In this document: positions 18,901-32,214 of the stretch, in pieces
Layout of the letters: each line of letters starts with the position of its first letter
Numbering within the stretch: the first letter of the stretch is position 1
NCBI GenBank assembly: GCA_012861695.1
Contig: JAAOOA010000127.1
Coordinates: forward strand, 21,829,267 to 21,893,266
DNA length: 64,000 nucleotides
Reading direction: 5' to 3'
From: Trematomus loennbergii
Taxonomy: Eukaryota > Chordata > Actinopteri > Perciformes > Nototheniidae
The notes under the pieces: generated by a model
What the model was told of the DNA's origin: nothing
Seen by the model: the letters and a program-made list of their open reading frames with translations, nothing else
Database searches by the model: none
Translations under genes and position numbers: made by a program

Positions 18901-21900
18901 CCTGCTTAGGAGCGCAATAGAGTCATCTTACGATCTCATCACCGGGAAGGCAGTGACTCAGAAAGGTGCCGGGGTAAAATGCCCTTATCAAGAGATAAAT
19001 CTGCTTTAATCTGAAGGGTCAAAAGAAAAATCAAATCTCCATTACTGCCCTCAAAATATCAAAGGCTCCCCCTCTTAATTGGAATTCTCTGCTGGCATTC
19101 ATCCAGAAGAGTTATGCTTTAAGGAAGAAAAAAGGCTACACTGAAGAAAAAGATTTAAGGGCCATACCTTTGCAGGAGTCAGGGGCCGTTTTTGGTCGGC
19201 TGGGTCTCTAAAGAAGCCCTTCGCACAGTTCTGGCAGTGCCGGCCCTCTGTGTTGTGGCGGCAGTCGTCACACACCCCCCCACTGCGCCGTCCTGTAGCC
19301 AACCACAATCCCCGACTGAAGTGACAGCTCTTGGCCTGGCTGTTACACTTGCACTCTAGAAGAGATGGACATGTTTAATTAAACACACGGATGTTTTTCT
19401 TTGCTTGGCTGACGTCTCCAAGCCCCGGTGATATCAATGATAACTTTTACATGGGCTTACATTAAATATAGAGGCTCTGTTATGCATGAGCGTCTAAAAG
19501 GCAACCTCTGATTTATGAGGCTAAATTCATCTTGGAGATACGTCTACATGCTGTGTGTCCTACTCTGCATTTGACTCTCCTGCCCCATCACTCACTCTGG
19601 CACTCATGCGGTGTCCCTGTGATGCCGTTGGCAGCCTGCCAGGGCTGGTCATTGTAGAGTGGGGCGCAGCGCTCGCAGTGCTGCCCGGCCGTATTGTGTC
19701 TGCACACACACTTGCCATGGACCTGCCAGGAAAACAACACACACAGAAACATGGTTATTTCATTGTATCTGCATCCATCTTTTAACTATTCACATGGTGT
19801 TTTTAATGTGCTTCAGAGACACTGCCTAAAGAGTATTGCAACATACTTTACACTGTCTCATATTGTACTGTATTCTTTGGGATTTCAAGAGTTTTCAATG
19901 TGTTTTTCTTTAACTGTCAATTGTTTGAGGTGTTTTTTACTCTGGGCAGGTTGGATGGTTAATCATGAGTCTTTCATCAGCCTCTAAATGAATATATAGC
20001 TGTGATAAGCTTTTAAAAACATTTAAGCTTGACATGGATCTGACTGATTTTGATTCATTTTTTTGTCTATAGTCAGCATTACTCTTTTCATTGAGCCTGA
20101 TTTCCTGAAGCCTTGCCCCTAATGTGATGTGCGTAATACTTCTTAAGTGTTTCAACATACCAACATTTACAGTTAACATGTCTACACCCCATTAAACTGT
20201 GTTGGAATTAAACTAGTGCTTCTATTTTCCATTTACAGTAAAGAGACTAACTCGACCGAGACTTTGGTTGTTTAAGCATTAGCCTGAATACCATAATTAA
20301 GGTTTCCACATCCTTAAATCCCTGTAATGGTAGGTAAAGCCGGGGCCTGATATCCAGGCTTCACTGCAGCCTCCAGCTTCAGTGGCACATACCAGCACAC
20401 AGCTAGTAACAAGGGAGTGGTGGGAACAAAACCCTAAACCCTGGACTCGCAATCTCACCACATAAACAAATAAAATGGAGACAAAATGAAACCACCGACG
20501 GACGTCAGGGTAGCAAAATATCTCGGTAAGTTTTAACAACAGAGCAGCAGGTTGAGTTTTGTGCACCTGCAGGCTGTATTTTCACATAATCCAGCTGAGA
20601 ATCGCTCACCATGTTGTTGGTCTTCTGTTTAGTGGGTTGGTAACCCTCGGCTGGTACACAGTGGTCAGCGTGTCCATTACAAAGACAACTGCCTTTGACA
20701 ATAAAATCATAGATGGCATAGTGGTCTGTGGGGAGGAGGGCGGCTCCAGGGTGTTTGGCCTGGCAGGGACACTGCTGGCGCTGCAGCAGGCGGACGCGCA
20801 GGTTGGTGATCATGAGCTGGTCCTGGGCGGTGGGTCCATACGGGTCCACCGAGTCCCAGGGAGACAGCGCTCTGTAGATCACCTGGGGATTAAAGCAAAG
20901 AGAAAACTCAAAATCTGTTTTACTCCACTTGTTCAAGCCTCCCTAACATGTGAAACAGCTGACCTTAGAGACACTGACAGACCATGACTAAACATAAATT
21001 ATGTCAGTTTCTCTCTTTTCTCCGCCTGCATAATAAAAAACAGGCATCAATCTGGTTCGCCTTTCATGCTTATCAGAAAAATGCTCTTCTAAGAAAATCA
21101 GACTCGCTCCAAACCAAACATTGACAAATGGTTCTTGTTCTATCTTGTTAAGTTTAGATGAATGTTGATCTTTCAGATACGTCCTCCGTCTGTTTATGAA
21201 AATATGCACATGACCCCTTCATCGCAACATCAGGAATGAAAAAAACTGTCAGACACACAATAAGGATTGAGTTAGGAATTTTAAAGGGTTCAAATCGAAA
21301 GCAGAAAGCAAATGTGGATATGCATAAATACATCAGTATGGACAAACCATGTACTCAATACCTCCGGTTTAATATAAATAATCTCAGCAGTCCTGTGTTT
21401 CAGTAGAGGCAGAAAAGAAAACAGTTTTTAAGAATTAAAAACCAATAGCTTTTTATCCTTAATTTATTCTATTAAATTGAACTGTGACATATCAGTAAGT
21501 CAGTGCCACCAATAGTCCATGTATACATCCTACATTGTTTGAATTATACACAAGAGACATACTTCTGCAATAGCACAAACTCATGTTGTATAATGACATC
21601 ATATGGTTAGTGGTACCTAAAGATGTAAACAACAAGATCTACTGTAGCCTAAAATAACTGCAAATTACCAATCTGAATGTGTATCATTCAGCTCATTACT
21701 GCAAGCAGAGAGTTAAAGCTAAGTATACGATGTCTGAAGGGTTACTTCATGTCAAACTCTACATTTTCACACAACATTTTGTGATGTCTTTGTCTGTTGT
21801 GCAACAGAGACACTAATTATAAAAAGGCTTACACAAGAGAGCTGACATACTGTAGCAAGACACATACTTGATGCAAACACACTGCAATTATGAGATCAGT

Positions 21901-24050
21901 CAAAGCCATACACAGTACAGCATTCATTCAGACGTTCAACCAGAACCTCCCAGCGTGGTCTGAGGCTCTTTGGAGCAAAACAAATCTTTAGTATCCAGTG
22001 AGAGTCTCGCTTTTACACCATCTGTGGTGCGTCAAAAATGCATTAGAGGTAAAGATGAATTTATCTTATAGCCTTGCATGTCAAAAGAGTTTGTGGCTTA
22101 AAGAACGGGCCTAACAAAAGAACATATCAGAGGAGGTCAGTTTATAAAGCTATTGTTTGTTCAGTGTTGTGTGATATCAGATTAAAGTAAATCGATGTGG
22201 CAATAAATTGACAACAAGAGCAGGGCAGATGGTGAGTGTTGTTGCTGAGAAGTGCTGAGGGAATCTCTGGCAGCATTTTCAGTGAGGTCACTCAGATATC
22301 AGGAAGAAACTCACAATCCAGTATTGAGTGACCGCATCCTGCTCACACAGAGGTGACCTATAAATGGCTCCTGACCTAAGTGTATTGACCTAAGTGTATT
22401 GTATACTAATGGAGTCTTCATTCAGTTAAGATTATGGCTGGGAGTCAATCTTCTGTATATTGTCTTAGACAAACCTTTTGTGGAAATAAATTCTGGCAAT
22501 ATGATCATAGTTTGTTTTCACAATTCTGCTAATTTAAAATAACAACAATCAACATAAATCAAGTTTTGTTTTTGTGAATGTGAGAGCTTTTTCTCTGATG
22601 TAATGTGTAACAGTGGGACTCGCAATAAACATCACTTTGATTATTCACTCAAACATTGGAAAGAAATGTAGAAGCAATATTCATTTCAGTCATTTAAAGT
22701 ATATCTAACGGATCAGACACCATTGTCTACTGCAAGTCGACCCCTAAACATAATTTGCCAGTGAACTGTTATATAAATTATGTGATTGTTAAATAACTCT
22801 GCATTCTTACTTTATAATGCATTTGAAAAAGTGATGGATTTTGGGATGGAAATACCACCAACAGTGTTTTTGTTCAATGCTTCCCAAGAGGTGGATCTAC
22901 AGGTCAGATTTGCATCATAACTTTAAAGTAAAGATGTGAAGGAATGTAATTTTCCAGCTCCTTTTTTTCCCTGAGCTGTCAAAAGCACTTAAGCAGGGAG
23001 AACATAGAAAATCCCAACAATGCACATCATGGTTTGTTTCCAGTGAAGTGATGTACCTATTACTCGGTAAAAACATATTTTTTGTTATTGCTTTCTTCTT
23101 TTTATGTTACGTGCAGCAGTAGTATTTATTTGTATATGGCCCCCTGCCATACCCCTCTCATTCTCACTGTCACACCACTTTCCAACCCATGCAATGTGTC
23201 TAAACCTCTCACTGAGCTGCACTCACCTCTCCTCTGGTGCAAGGGAATGCTCCTGAATACTTGGAGTGCAAGTTGCTCCACTCTCCCCTACTGACGACCC
23301 CTCTGCCAAGCCAAACATCTCCTCGCAGTCCCTGGCAAAGTACCTGAGGGCCCTCCACGTGTGCCCATGGTCTTGGGATCGCTCCAGCACCATGGCAGCG
23401 GGCGGGGGGCGGAACACCAGGATGAGATGGGTGAGGAGGAATTCCGTCTCCAGATCCAGCTGGAGCATCTCCTCCTTCACCCCCTCTGCAGACTGCCACC
23501 AGGTGTCCGGGAAGCGGAACGAGGAGTCGCTCATGGCGGAGGGAGGTGCGCCTGGCCGGGGATGGCGGAGTTGCACTTGCTGCATTTTGCTGGCGAGCAT
23601 GACTCCCTGCTCCGGGGAGGCAGTCTCTCTGTAGACACAGTAGGGCTCCGAGGAGTTGGAGCCGCACACCGACTGGGTGCTCAGGACTCTGCCCTGCGCC
23701 AAGCTGCCCATGCGCGGGTTACAGGCTCGGCCGGAGCAGCGGCTCTCCACAGCTTTTGATTTAGACACTTCTGTAAGGGGAAAAGAGACGTTCAATAGAG
23801 TAACATTTGAGTCAGGTTAAAGACAATTACTGTTGAACATGTTGCGAGTTCAGTTCCTGCTTTCCTCAACTCCCTTTCTTGCTCATATGATGCTGTTAGG
23901 CACGTGGATACAACCTTTCCCAGATTAGCACGGGCAATGCTTGTTTTTAACACATTCAGAAAGTGCGTGCGTAAAAGTCTCAAACTCACCGGCTGGCAGA
24001 GGAGAGGATGCGCACATCGGGAAAATGACAAGTAAAGTCCACAGTCTCAT
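15930..24050 (-). CDS. ntn4: Netrin-4 (10 coding exons; three single-base frameshifts in this sequence)
   Basis: Secreted laminin-related basement-membrane protein that interferes with laminin assembly and acts in axon and vessel guidance. Exons (minus): 23990-24050 (ATG 24048-24050, signal peptide [16 protein letters not shown]), 23227-23770, 20610-20882, 19596-19722, 19168-19355, 17768-17974, 17514-17626, 17317-17385, 16447-16620, 15930-16072. Domain order: laminin N-terminal domain (exons 2-3, with [12 protein letters not shown] and THYAIYDF-like [12 protein letters not shown]), Cys-rich laminin EGF repeats (exons 4-6, e.g. [13 protein letters not shown] and [11 protein letters not shown]), linker, then the C-terminal NTR/C345C module ([21 protein letters not shown]), ending GKYCGRR. 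One base is missing near 23265-23267, 19202-19204 and 17959-17960. Adding one base at each gives 1902 nt, 633 aa plus stop, against 628 aa in human, and makes every splice phase fit. Identity is certain; whether the breaks are real is discussed in the findings. Confidence 0.95.
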
Positions 24051-24420
24051 CCTGGAGAGTTTGTTGTTACTTTCACACAAAATCACCTGTCGTGTAAGAA
24101 GGCGTACTCAACAGCTTGATCCAAAGATATCCAGTCGTTAATAATCCAACATGTTCCTTTTCGATAAATATCTACTGCCAAACGCTTACGGAAGTAAAAC
24201 AAACTCAGCAGAATTTAGCTTTCATCTCTCTTTCATGGTGTTGAAACGCCTCGTTAGATTTAACTGCAGTCATTACACTCAAATGATTTCAGCCCATGCA
24301 CTTCAGGGTTCAATTTGCTGTGGCTAGTTCATTGACATTTGGGAATATGAAGAGGTTAGCACCGCCTTCCTCCTCTTGTCTTCTCCCAGACCCCGCCCAC
24401 ACTGGTTCCCCAAATTCAAA
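24051..24420 (-). promoter_or_regulatory. ntn4 5' UTR and probable promoter region
   Basis: Sequence immediately upstream of the ntn4 start codon on the minus strand. It must contain at least the 5' UTR if exon 1 is the first exon. No diagnostic motif is claimed; placed by position only. Confidence 0.35.
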
Positions 24421-24584
24421 AAAGGAGCAATATGCAAACTTTTAAAGACTTCTTTGCATACAATACATGCAGTTTAAAGTGGATGTTTTGATTATGATAA
24501 TGATATGTAAACACTTTGTCATCACCCTCAACAAAATGATCATTTTAATTAGCCTCAAACTAATAAATGTATTTATAATAACTG

Positions 24585-25075
24585 TACGGAGGCTCAGTCA
24601 CTGGTACATTTTTATATACAAAGCCATGTTAGGGAAACTTCCATCCTACATCTGCTCCCTGATCTCACGGCGAATTGTAAGTGGCTACTGCCTGAGATCG
24701 CATGCTGTGGTTTTATTAAATGTGCCAACTGCTAGGACTGTCTTAGGGAAGATAGCATTTAGATGCGCAGCTCCACTGTCCTGGAATAGTCTGCAATTGA
24801 AATGGAAACTGAGCAATCTGGTGCCACTAAATGTTTTTAAAGCTCGGTTGGATGCTACTCAAACGGAAGCTGTTGGTACCTGTTCATGTGGATAGTTATG
24901 TAAATTGTAATCCCTGTAATGATGCTGTATGATGTCCTTTTGTTGTTCTGTTTATGTTTTTAATGTTTCATGTGGAACCTACTTGAGCAGGTCTCCCTTG
25001 AAATCAATGATCAATGATCTCAATGGGATACACCTGGATAAATAAAGGTTTGAAATGAAATGAAAAATAAGTCTT
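24585..25075 (+). mobile_element. 5'-truncated L2-type LINE fragment (RT C-terminal end plus 3' tail)
   Basis: An open frame at 24467-24895 encodes, from about residue 42, the end of a non-LTR retrotransposon ORF2: RRLSHWYIFIYKAMLGKLPSY, then ARTVLGKIAF, APLSWNSLQ and LVPLNVFKARL, a pattern typical of fish L2/CR1-group elements. It is followed by an L2-like 3' terminus ending in an AATAAAGG block and a short (TGAAA)n tail at about 25050-25070, which marks the element's 3' end. The 5' part, including the reverse-transcriptase core and endonuclease, is missing, so it is a dead truncated copy. Confidence 0.8.
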
Positions 25076-26339
25076 TTTAACACCAGGACATTATTAACTT
25101 GTATTCTTTCTCAATCCATAATGATAAAGTTGGTTGTTGTCATATTTAAAGTAGACAATCACTGGTTTAAAACAATAAGGGAGACATTTAGATTGCCTCC
25201 ACAAACCACCCAGGCTCTTGAGTGCTGACCGACAAGTATGTGATTGTGATGCATTCCTGCCACATATCACTTATTTCTAACTGCCACTCATTAACCTCGC
25301 TTTACCTGCCCCGTCAAACAGACAGCAGCCCGAGACCTGAGGGGTCGCACAACCCTTGACCCCAATAATCATCAAGTTGCACACCATTTTTTAAACTCAA
25401 ACAGTGACATCACCTCATTGTGTCAAAAGAGATGTATCAAGAAGAAAGAAAAGGTCATGTGATACAACAGGTAGTTTGCCAGTGGCTTGTTATGTACAAC
25501 AATAATTTGATACCATGTAAAAACTTAGAGCGTAGACAGCTAAAGACAGGACAGGCTGTTGAGTGAAGATGAAAAGGGAAAGGTGTCACTGAGAATATGC
25601 ATCACCTCTGAATACATGAGGTCAGGAGTAATCTGTGAACATGGCCTGTCACATGTATCATCCTCTCATATGTGTGTATATGTTAAAGTAGGAGAAGGGG
25701 GGGCTTCCTCAGTCTCCTCCCTGAGGTGTCCTGGATCAGGACATTCCTTGAATACTGCTAGTCCCGTCAGTGACGGCCTGTTCTGTTCCAAACAGGGTTC
25801 ATGTCTGTATGTCTTTAGATTTGCATGGGTTATTTTGGTTGTCTCCAGATGATCCGCCGGGGCAAAGGTCTTTGTACATCACTTGCATGTTTTTAGATCC
25901 TAAAATCCCAGGAGTCACCGTGAAAAATGCTTCAGAGGAAGGATGTCTAATCTCAGCCAGTCTGTGGTGTATTCCCCTGGCAGGATGAAAGCAACACACA
26001 TGACAAACAAATTCCTTAACTCTCTTTAAGACCAGCTGTTCATCATTTTACTCTGCTACATACAGCCAGCATGGGATTAGGTTAGTTCAGCACAAAGGCT
26101 GTTACCAGGGGGAAAACGTTGCGCTGTCCATTAGTAATAAAATCAACTAAACAACAACTCTAAAACCAACTGATTAACACAATTATAACTTGTTTGTTTA
26201 ATCCATACAAATAGCATATTATAAAATGTGCCAAACTTTTGTTGTTGTTGCACACCCTCACTTTCAGGATTCCTGTCAGCTGAGAAAACAGGAGGTCACT
26301 GCAACCAGCAAACAAAAAGGCCTATACTAATATTATATA

Positions 26340-26430
26340 TTATTATTATATTAGCATTATATATTAAGCGTCTTTGAGTTGTAGAAAAGCGCTATATAAA
26401 TATAATTTATTATTATTATTATTATACCTA
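26340..26430 (+). repeat. LINE-derived 3' tail with (TTA)n microsatellite
   Basis: Contains AGCGTCTTTGAG, then GAAAAGCGCTATATAAAT, then a TTA triplet run. The same word order occurs at 32222-32290, and a diverged form at about 10262-10320. Such 3' ends are shared by fish L2 LINEs and the SINEs they mobilise. Confidence 0.65.
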
Positions 26431-28094
26431 ACCCCCCCAGAAAACGCCAATGTGTTGTTCTCACACTTCAGCTTTTGTATAACTAAACAAGTAAGATACT
26501 GTATGTAGCATCTAATAAGTGAGCTTTTGAAGAGCTTGAAGGTGGATTTTGTTACTTTACAGTACCAGGCTAGCTGATTCCTGTCTTTTTGCTAAGTGAG
26601 GCTAACAGGCTGCTGGCTGTAGCTTCATATTTACATTAAACATCAAATTCTCAGCAAGAAAAATAATTAACATATTATCCAAAATGTCATTTAACTATTC
26701 CATTTCAGGAGAAATTACTGTTCTCTTTGTCAATAAAAAAACCGAGTTATTGCCATAATCATATTAATGCTTGGACAAGCCGAGGCTTATGAACCTTTGA
26801 ATAATGCCAAACATTACAGTACAGTCAGAGGGGATAATTCAATACCAAATGAAAACATGGGATGAAACACTACTCTCATGTTAAATTACCTTTATGCCTG
26901 CCTGTCTACAGTCTGCTGCTGGACCTCAGTGGTGCTGCTGGGGCCTCGACATCTAATGGTCCAATAAGATGACTGACAAGGGTCCAGTGCTGCTTTATTT
27001 CCAGACTGTAAAAGGATATCCCCCCCCTCCCAATGCTGCCATGTCACCTAGTACCTTCAGCTCACTGAACCGTCTCAACCCTTGCAACTAATGTGTCTAC
27101 TCTCCTGTAAAAGCCAGACAAAAAGCCAGACACGCTGCAGGCGAGGCGAGGATGGTAGGTGCCTTGCCCACAGGCTATAGGCAATAAACAGCGGGCTCCA
27201 AACACCTTCTGTCACTATATTTCTTTCTCTTTGCTTCCATTTCTATGACGTTTATCATTGCTATCTGTCTGCTTGTTTCTAGTCATAACATTCAGCTCAC
27301 CCTCATTTTATCAGACAGTTTAATCTGAAATTACACCAAAGTGAAAAAGGATCTGCGGTATGTAAATATTTGTCCTACAATGCAACTCTTTCCATTATGT
27401 AACTTATTTGGCAGCAACAGTTGGGTATTTGTATTATACAATTACACTAGAAAGTCTCTTGATACTACTTACCCCGAGTAAATGCCTCAACACACATTCC
27501 CCTCACCCCCTCCACCCAGACACTTCTGGAAGTTTATGCTCTATATTTTATGTCACCTTTTGACACGCTCGCTTATTGCACAGGAAAGACTCACCAGATG
27601 ACTGAGCACAAGCCTGGGTTTTAAAGTGGACACAGAAACAAAGGAGCAGTGGGCGTTTCACCTTCATGAAGCACAGGCAGGGGGATGTGCCCCACTTTTA
27701 TGTTTTAGTGTTATGAGAGTGGTAACGGAAAACCCACAGAGGGCGAACTGTACTTGTGTCAGGTCAACTAACATATGGCATGAATAAAAGCAACCCAAAA
27801 AAAAACATACAGTATTACATACCAAGAGGAAGAGTATCAGGTTGTTATCATTGTACAAACTACAGGTGTGCATTATTAGTTTGTATCTGACAGGTGAACA
27901 CTGAAATACTGCCAAACAGGTGGACATTTCTAATATCAAAGATCACATTTTTATGCATTTGTTTTTTTAATATTAGCTTGCTTCCCCTGTATCATCGTTT
28001 TACATTACTAAAAACGATATGTATCTTCACGATTCTATTTATTTTCTGTCCAAATGTTGTATCTGTGTAGATGTTGTTTCATAAATAAATTACA

Positions 28095-28455
28095 TTAGAT
28101 TGATATACTTTTATTGATGCCAGTTTGGGAAATTATTTGTCCCGGTTTGGGAAATTCTTGAAAGTTGTATTGTATTTATGAAAAGGAATCTCTTTTCACT
28201 GCCTGAAAATACGATGGTGCTCATAAACATATAGACTATTTCAGAAAAATATGCTTTTACCTGTTGTTTGTGAAATGTTAAATAGGAAAATAATCTCAGT
28301 GCTCAACAGTTACAGCTCCTATCAATACAAAAGTATACTATTGTAATCTATTGTACACTTACCTCCAAAACATTATACTAAATACTAATTAGTGTATTAG
28401 ATTAGATAGATATACTTTTTTCATCCCACATTTTTTGTCATGGCAGCATTATAAC
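28095..28455 (+). repeat. Fragments of a dispersed fish repeat
   Basis: Two pieces, at about 28095-28165 and 28395-28455, carry the words GATATACTTTTATTGATGCC, TTTGGGAAATTCTTG and ATTAGATTAGATAGATATAC. These resemble a high-copy fish interspersed repeat that reads as a dinucleotide/tetranucleotide lead-in followed by CTTTATTGATCC. Family not assigned. Confidence 0.4.
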
Positions 28456-31400
28456 ATGTGTTATAATCTGCATTGGCATGCAGAATGGAGATGGGACACA
28501 TTGATGTTTTAATTACTTAATTGACCATAATTGTGTAGGTCTCATTTAAAAATGCCCATGTTGAACAGCCATCAGAAACTGTGATCCATTGTATATGGTG
28601 ATAGTAAAACACTGAAAGGCGCCTGTCTTACAAAAAGCATCATTGGTCACATGGGACGGCCCATGATGATCTGACTGACAGTGACCTTGGAACGCTGATA
28701 GAAGACCTGCTGGCTGTTGTTAATAATGAAGATGCCTTCTGGCTTTCCCAGTTAAAACTGCTGAGAGAAAAAAATCTTCTTTACTTTTCCACCGACTGTG
28801 CCATTTAGTTTTTATTTAGTGCTTTTAAAAACACTTTAATGAAAAAGAGAGCCATAAAACATTTGACTGTGGGTGCTGGAATGAGGATAACATTAATGTT
28901 GAAGCTGTTATGATGGATAGTAACGCGTCTGGAAGATCTACCCTTCAGACTTTACCTCAGGCAGGTGAGGTTAAGTAGCTCCCAGGGGATTCTCAGTGCA
29001 GGGGCGGACAGGATGATAATCTCGGTAAGGGATGGAGAAGATTCGAGCCTGCCTGTGTTATGAGAGGAATGTCTGCTGCCTCACTAGCATGACCCTGCTG
29101 AATATATCTTAATTTGCACAGAGCAGACTGACAGCAAGTATTGCTATTTATCATTTGAAGCCTTTAATAAACCTTGCTGAAAGCAATTTTCTCGTCTCTT
29201 TTATGCTCAACAGACTCCTTGATTTTTGGTTTGAATCTCCCTGAGCTTTCCCCAATGGTTTTGGAAGAATCCAGATCCTTTACAAGGTCAAAGTGGAAAA
29301 ATGGAAGAAAAAAACACTACAAGTAAAGACAGATGTAATCGGTAAAAATATATATTAAAAGTAAGAGTTAACATAAAACACAAAGGTCCTCTGTTATATT
29401 ACTACATAAATATGATTGATGCATCACACCGCTTTAATGTTCATGTAGCTCTAGGGCTAGGTAGGTAGTAGGTGGCACTGTAACATGCATCATATTTGGT
29501 TTTTAAAAGTTGCTATGTTTTAAATGTGGAAATCTTAGTCTGTTGATTGACTTAACCTCTCAAGATAAACATCAAATACTCACACAAAGTAAAGCAGTGT
29601 TCAGAAAACTGGTGTTTGTCTGTCACTCACTGATACCAATAGCTTCCCGATCTTGTTAATGTATAATGGGTTTATTGAGTAATGCTAATATCTAATTCTG
29701 CAGGGTATGCCCCTTGCTTGGTGCTGTTATGTAACAATGTGAGGAATTGCAGTGTGAGATGGTTTGAAAACTGAATTTCCCCTTGCAGGGTTAGTATTTA
29801 CTCGTTACATCATGCAATCCAAGGTAAAACCATAATGTCCTGATACTCAAACCCCCTCACAAGGACACACTATATTTTTAAAAGTAAATAATTTCTTTAA
29901 CCTGAACCCTAAATGTGCTGATTTTCTCAATTAAAAAAATATCTAATAGCATATAATAAGCGTGTTGATTCAAGAAAGAAAATAAGGGAATACTGCCGCC
30001 TAGTGGTAGAAATTGCGAAAGAAGGGTTAGATATTGAGCGGTGACTCTTGGTCATTATCCATGAAAATATAGCTTGTTGGATTTTCAAACAAATTAAATC
30101 ATAAAGCTCCTCAATGCTCATCCCACGGACATTAAACTATGATAAATATGTCGTTAATTATAATGTCCCCATTGATTATTCAGGAATATAAAACGGATTT
30201 ACCTGCAGGCAGACATGTCAAGAGTGTATAGTATGTTGAGATATTCAGTAAAGCATTTCTGAGCTGCCTTCAAAAAATAAGCCTGTTTTCCAGAAATGTC
30301 CAATGTGTCTTTTTCGTATGTTTGATCTGTTTATGGCCAAATATCAATCTTTCACTTCAGAGAAGCCTTTTGTCCTGCATTTTCTGATTGTACAACCCAA
30401 AAAAATACACAAAACTGTAAAAAACTAGAATCACAACTAAAATATAATTCTTAGATCTTCCACTACTGTCTATCAAAAGGAGTTTAATGAACATAAAATA
30501 TTAATTTAAGACATGCACAGTATCATTTAGTTTGTGTAGGTTTGAAGTGCAGTAGCAAAGCTTGTTGAAGATCCTTCCTATTTATAATTAGAAATCTACT
30601 CTTGTAACTGTAATGTTTAATGCACGTTTCCTTTACAGAGCTAACCATCTAAAATATCCCCTTTGCAGCAGTAATGCATAGACAACACAGTGTTTCTGAT
30701 ATACACAGATAAAATCCTCCAAAAACATTTTAAAAAACAGTAGCCTACGCCTGCTTTTTCCTGTTGTTTATAGCACTGTAAATGATGGCAGTGATGATAA
30801 GAGTGGCTGCTGGTTACCACTTTTCAAACTGATGCCTGACCCCATGAACACACCTCTGTAACTACAGCTTTTAAAACAATCCAGACTGATTTATTATAGT
30901 TATTTAGTTTGATTACAGTCACTAAAACGTCCAAATTATGTTGTTAAACATGAAATCTAAGCTTATAATCAATGACAATTACCTGTTAAGGGGAGTTAGT
31001 TCTCTTGTGGTATTGGGCCTACTGGCCTGGCTTCAGTTTTTAATAAGACTACCTCCTAATTTTAAATTTCTTATTGTTAGCTGGATGACAAAAACACTGT
31101 AAAAACCAGCACACAATGAACATTTGCACAAATACACAAAAATGCATCCATTCATATCGTTGCAATGTTGCACAAGAGCTAAATTCATACCAAACAATTG
31201 TCTGTATTGAAGCTCTGTTGTTTGTATTGCATTAACAGGTAAGCAAAAAGGCCTGTTAATAAATTGTTTCAGAGCAAAACAAGTAGTCCAGTGTGAATTT
31301 AAGGCTAAACACATGGAACTAGTACAAATGTTGGCATACTCCTGAGGTGGATCTTTAGCAAGCACCGCTTACCTGTGTGTTTCTGTTTACAGGGCAACAA

Positions 31401-31767
31401 AGGTACGATTAAAACTGCATATTTATAAGTGCACCAGTCATGTACCAATGTTTAGCTTCATGTATTTTTAACTTGTTTAAAAAATAGGATGGGTCAAAGG
31501 CGTGCAACTCAGCAAACTGTGTGAGAAACGAAACGTAAGAACACGTAACCTACTAACGTAAATAACATGTAGCTAGCTTGGGCGTTCATTTAACTCTGTT
31601 AGCTACTAACTTTAGGCCATCAGTATTTTTCTTTAAAACTACCGCTATTTTTGAGGGTTTGCTTGCAACGCTAGCTACTTACGTCCAATGTATTTCTTCC
31701 AAAGAGTTTCAGTCGACGCAGTGACTATCTTTGTTGAAAGCTAAATGAACGGCAGTACCTAAGTTAC

Positions 31768-31806
31768 TTTGGCTAGCTAGCTAGCTAGCTAACTAACTAG
31801 CTAGCG
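31768..31806. repeat. (GCTA)n tetranucleotide microsatellite
   Basis: An uninterrupted run of the palindromic tetramer GCTA/CTAG followed by CTAA variants. It lies about 170 bases upstream of the tRNA gene and is expected to be length-polymorphic. Confidence 0.8.
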
Positions 31807-31972
31807 GACGTTCGGTAGTGTTAGTTTACATTAGCGCGTGGCTATTATGTCTATTTGAATGCTTTAGTTAGCGGTTAGCTTTGTTGAAAGGATCTACGAA
31901 CATTAACACCGATACATTATTTCCCAATTTGTCCTCTTTAAAATTTGTACCACGCTTCCCCTCAACATCGTC

Positions 31973-32060
31973 CCTTCGATAGCTCAGTTGGTAGAGCGGA
32001 GGACTGTAGAGGCAATCAGCTGAAATCCTTAGGTCGCTGGTTCAAATCCGGCTCGAAGGA
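31973..32060 (+). tRNA. tRNA-Tyr (GTA) with a 15-nt intron
   Basis: The acceptor stem pairs CCTTCGA (31973-31979) with TCGAAGG (32053-32059), with discriminator A at 32060. The anticodon GTA is at 32006-32008. A 15-base intron (32010-32024) follows the base 3' of the anticodon, the canonical eukaryotic position; removing it leaves 73 nt and restores the anticodon stem GAGGA/TCCTT. The internal A box is TAGCTCAGTTGG (31980-31991), the B box GGTTCAAATCC (32039-32049). A TTTTTT run at 32067-32072 is the pol III terminator. Stem pairing and promoter boxes are intact, so this looks like a functional gene. It is essentially the vertebrate tRNA-Tyr sequence. The SINE-like tail 160 bases downstream is probably a separate insertion. 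Confidence 0.96.
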
Positions 32061-32066
32061 GACCCA

Positions 32067-32072
32067 TTTTTT
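32067..32072 (+). terminator. RNA polymerase III terminator of tRNA-Tyr
   Basis: Six consecutive T residues on the coding strand seven bases after the mature 3' end of the tRNA, the normal pol III stop signal. Confidence 0.85.
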
Positions 32073-32214
32073 CCCCATAAAACGTTTTATTCGTAGTTTG
32101 TGGACTGATAGACACAGAAATACAAAATGTACACAACAAACGAAAACAATAATGACACTGTCACCATAACATAGTACGGACATATTTAGTTTACTGCATT
32201 ATAACTATATTATA

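Larger units (their letters stand above)
24421..31972. other. Gene-poor intergenic interval between ntn4 and the tRNA
   Basis: Apart from the LINE fragment and short repeat pieces listed separately, I recognise no coding exon in these 7.5 kb on either strand. The open frames present are short and show no conserved motif. Human carries SNRPF, CCDC38 and AMDHD1 between NTN4 and HAL; no RNA-binding Sm fold or imidazolonepropionase motif was seen. Confidence 0.6.

Noticed and set aside
23209..23667. 152-residue minus-strand frame overlapping ntn4 exon 2
   Set aside because: It is the shifted frame; only its last 20 or so residues ([13 protein letters not shown]) are netrin-4, which is the evidence for the one-base deletion and not a second gene.
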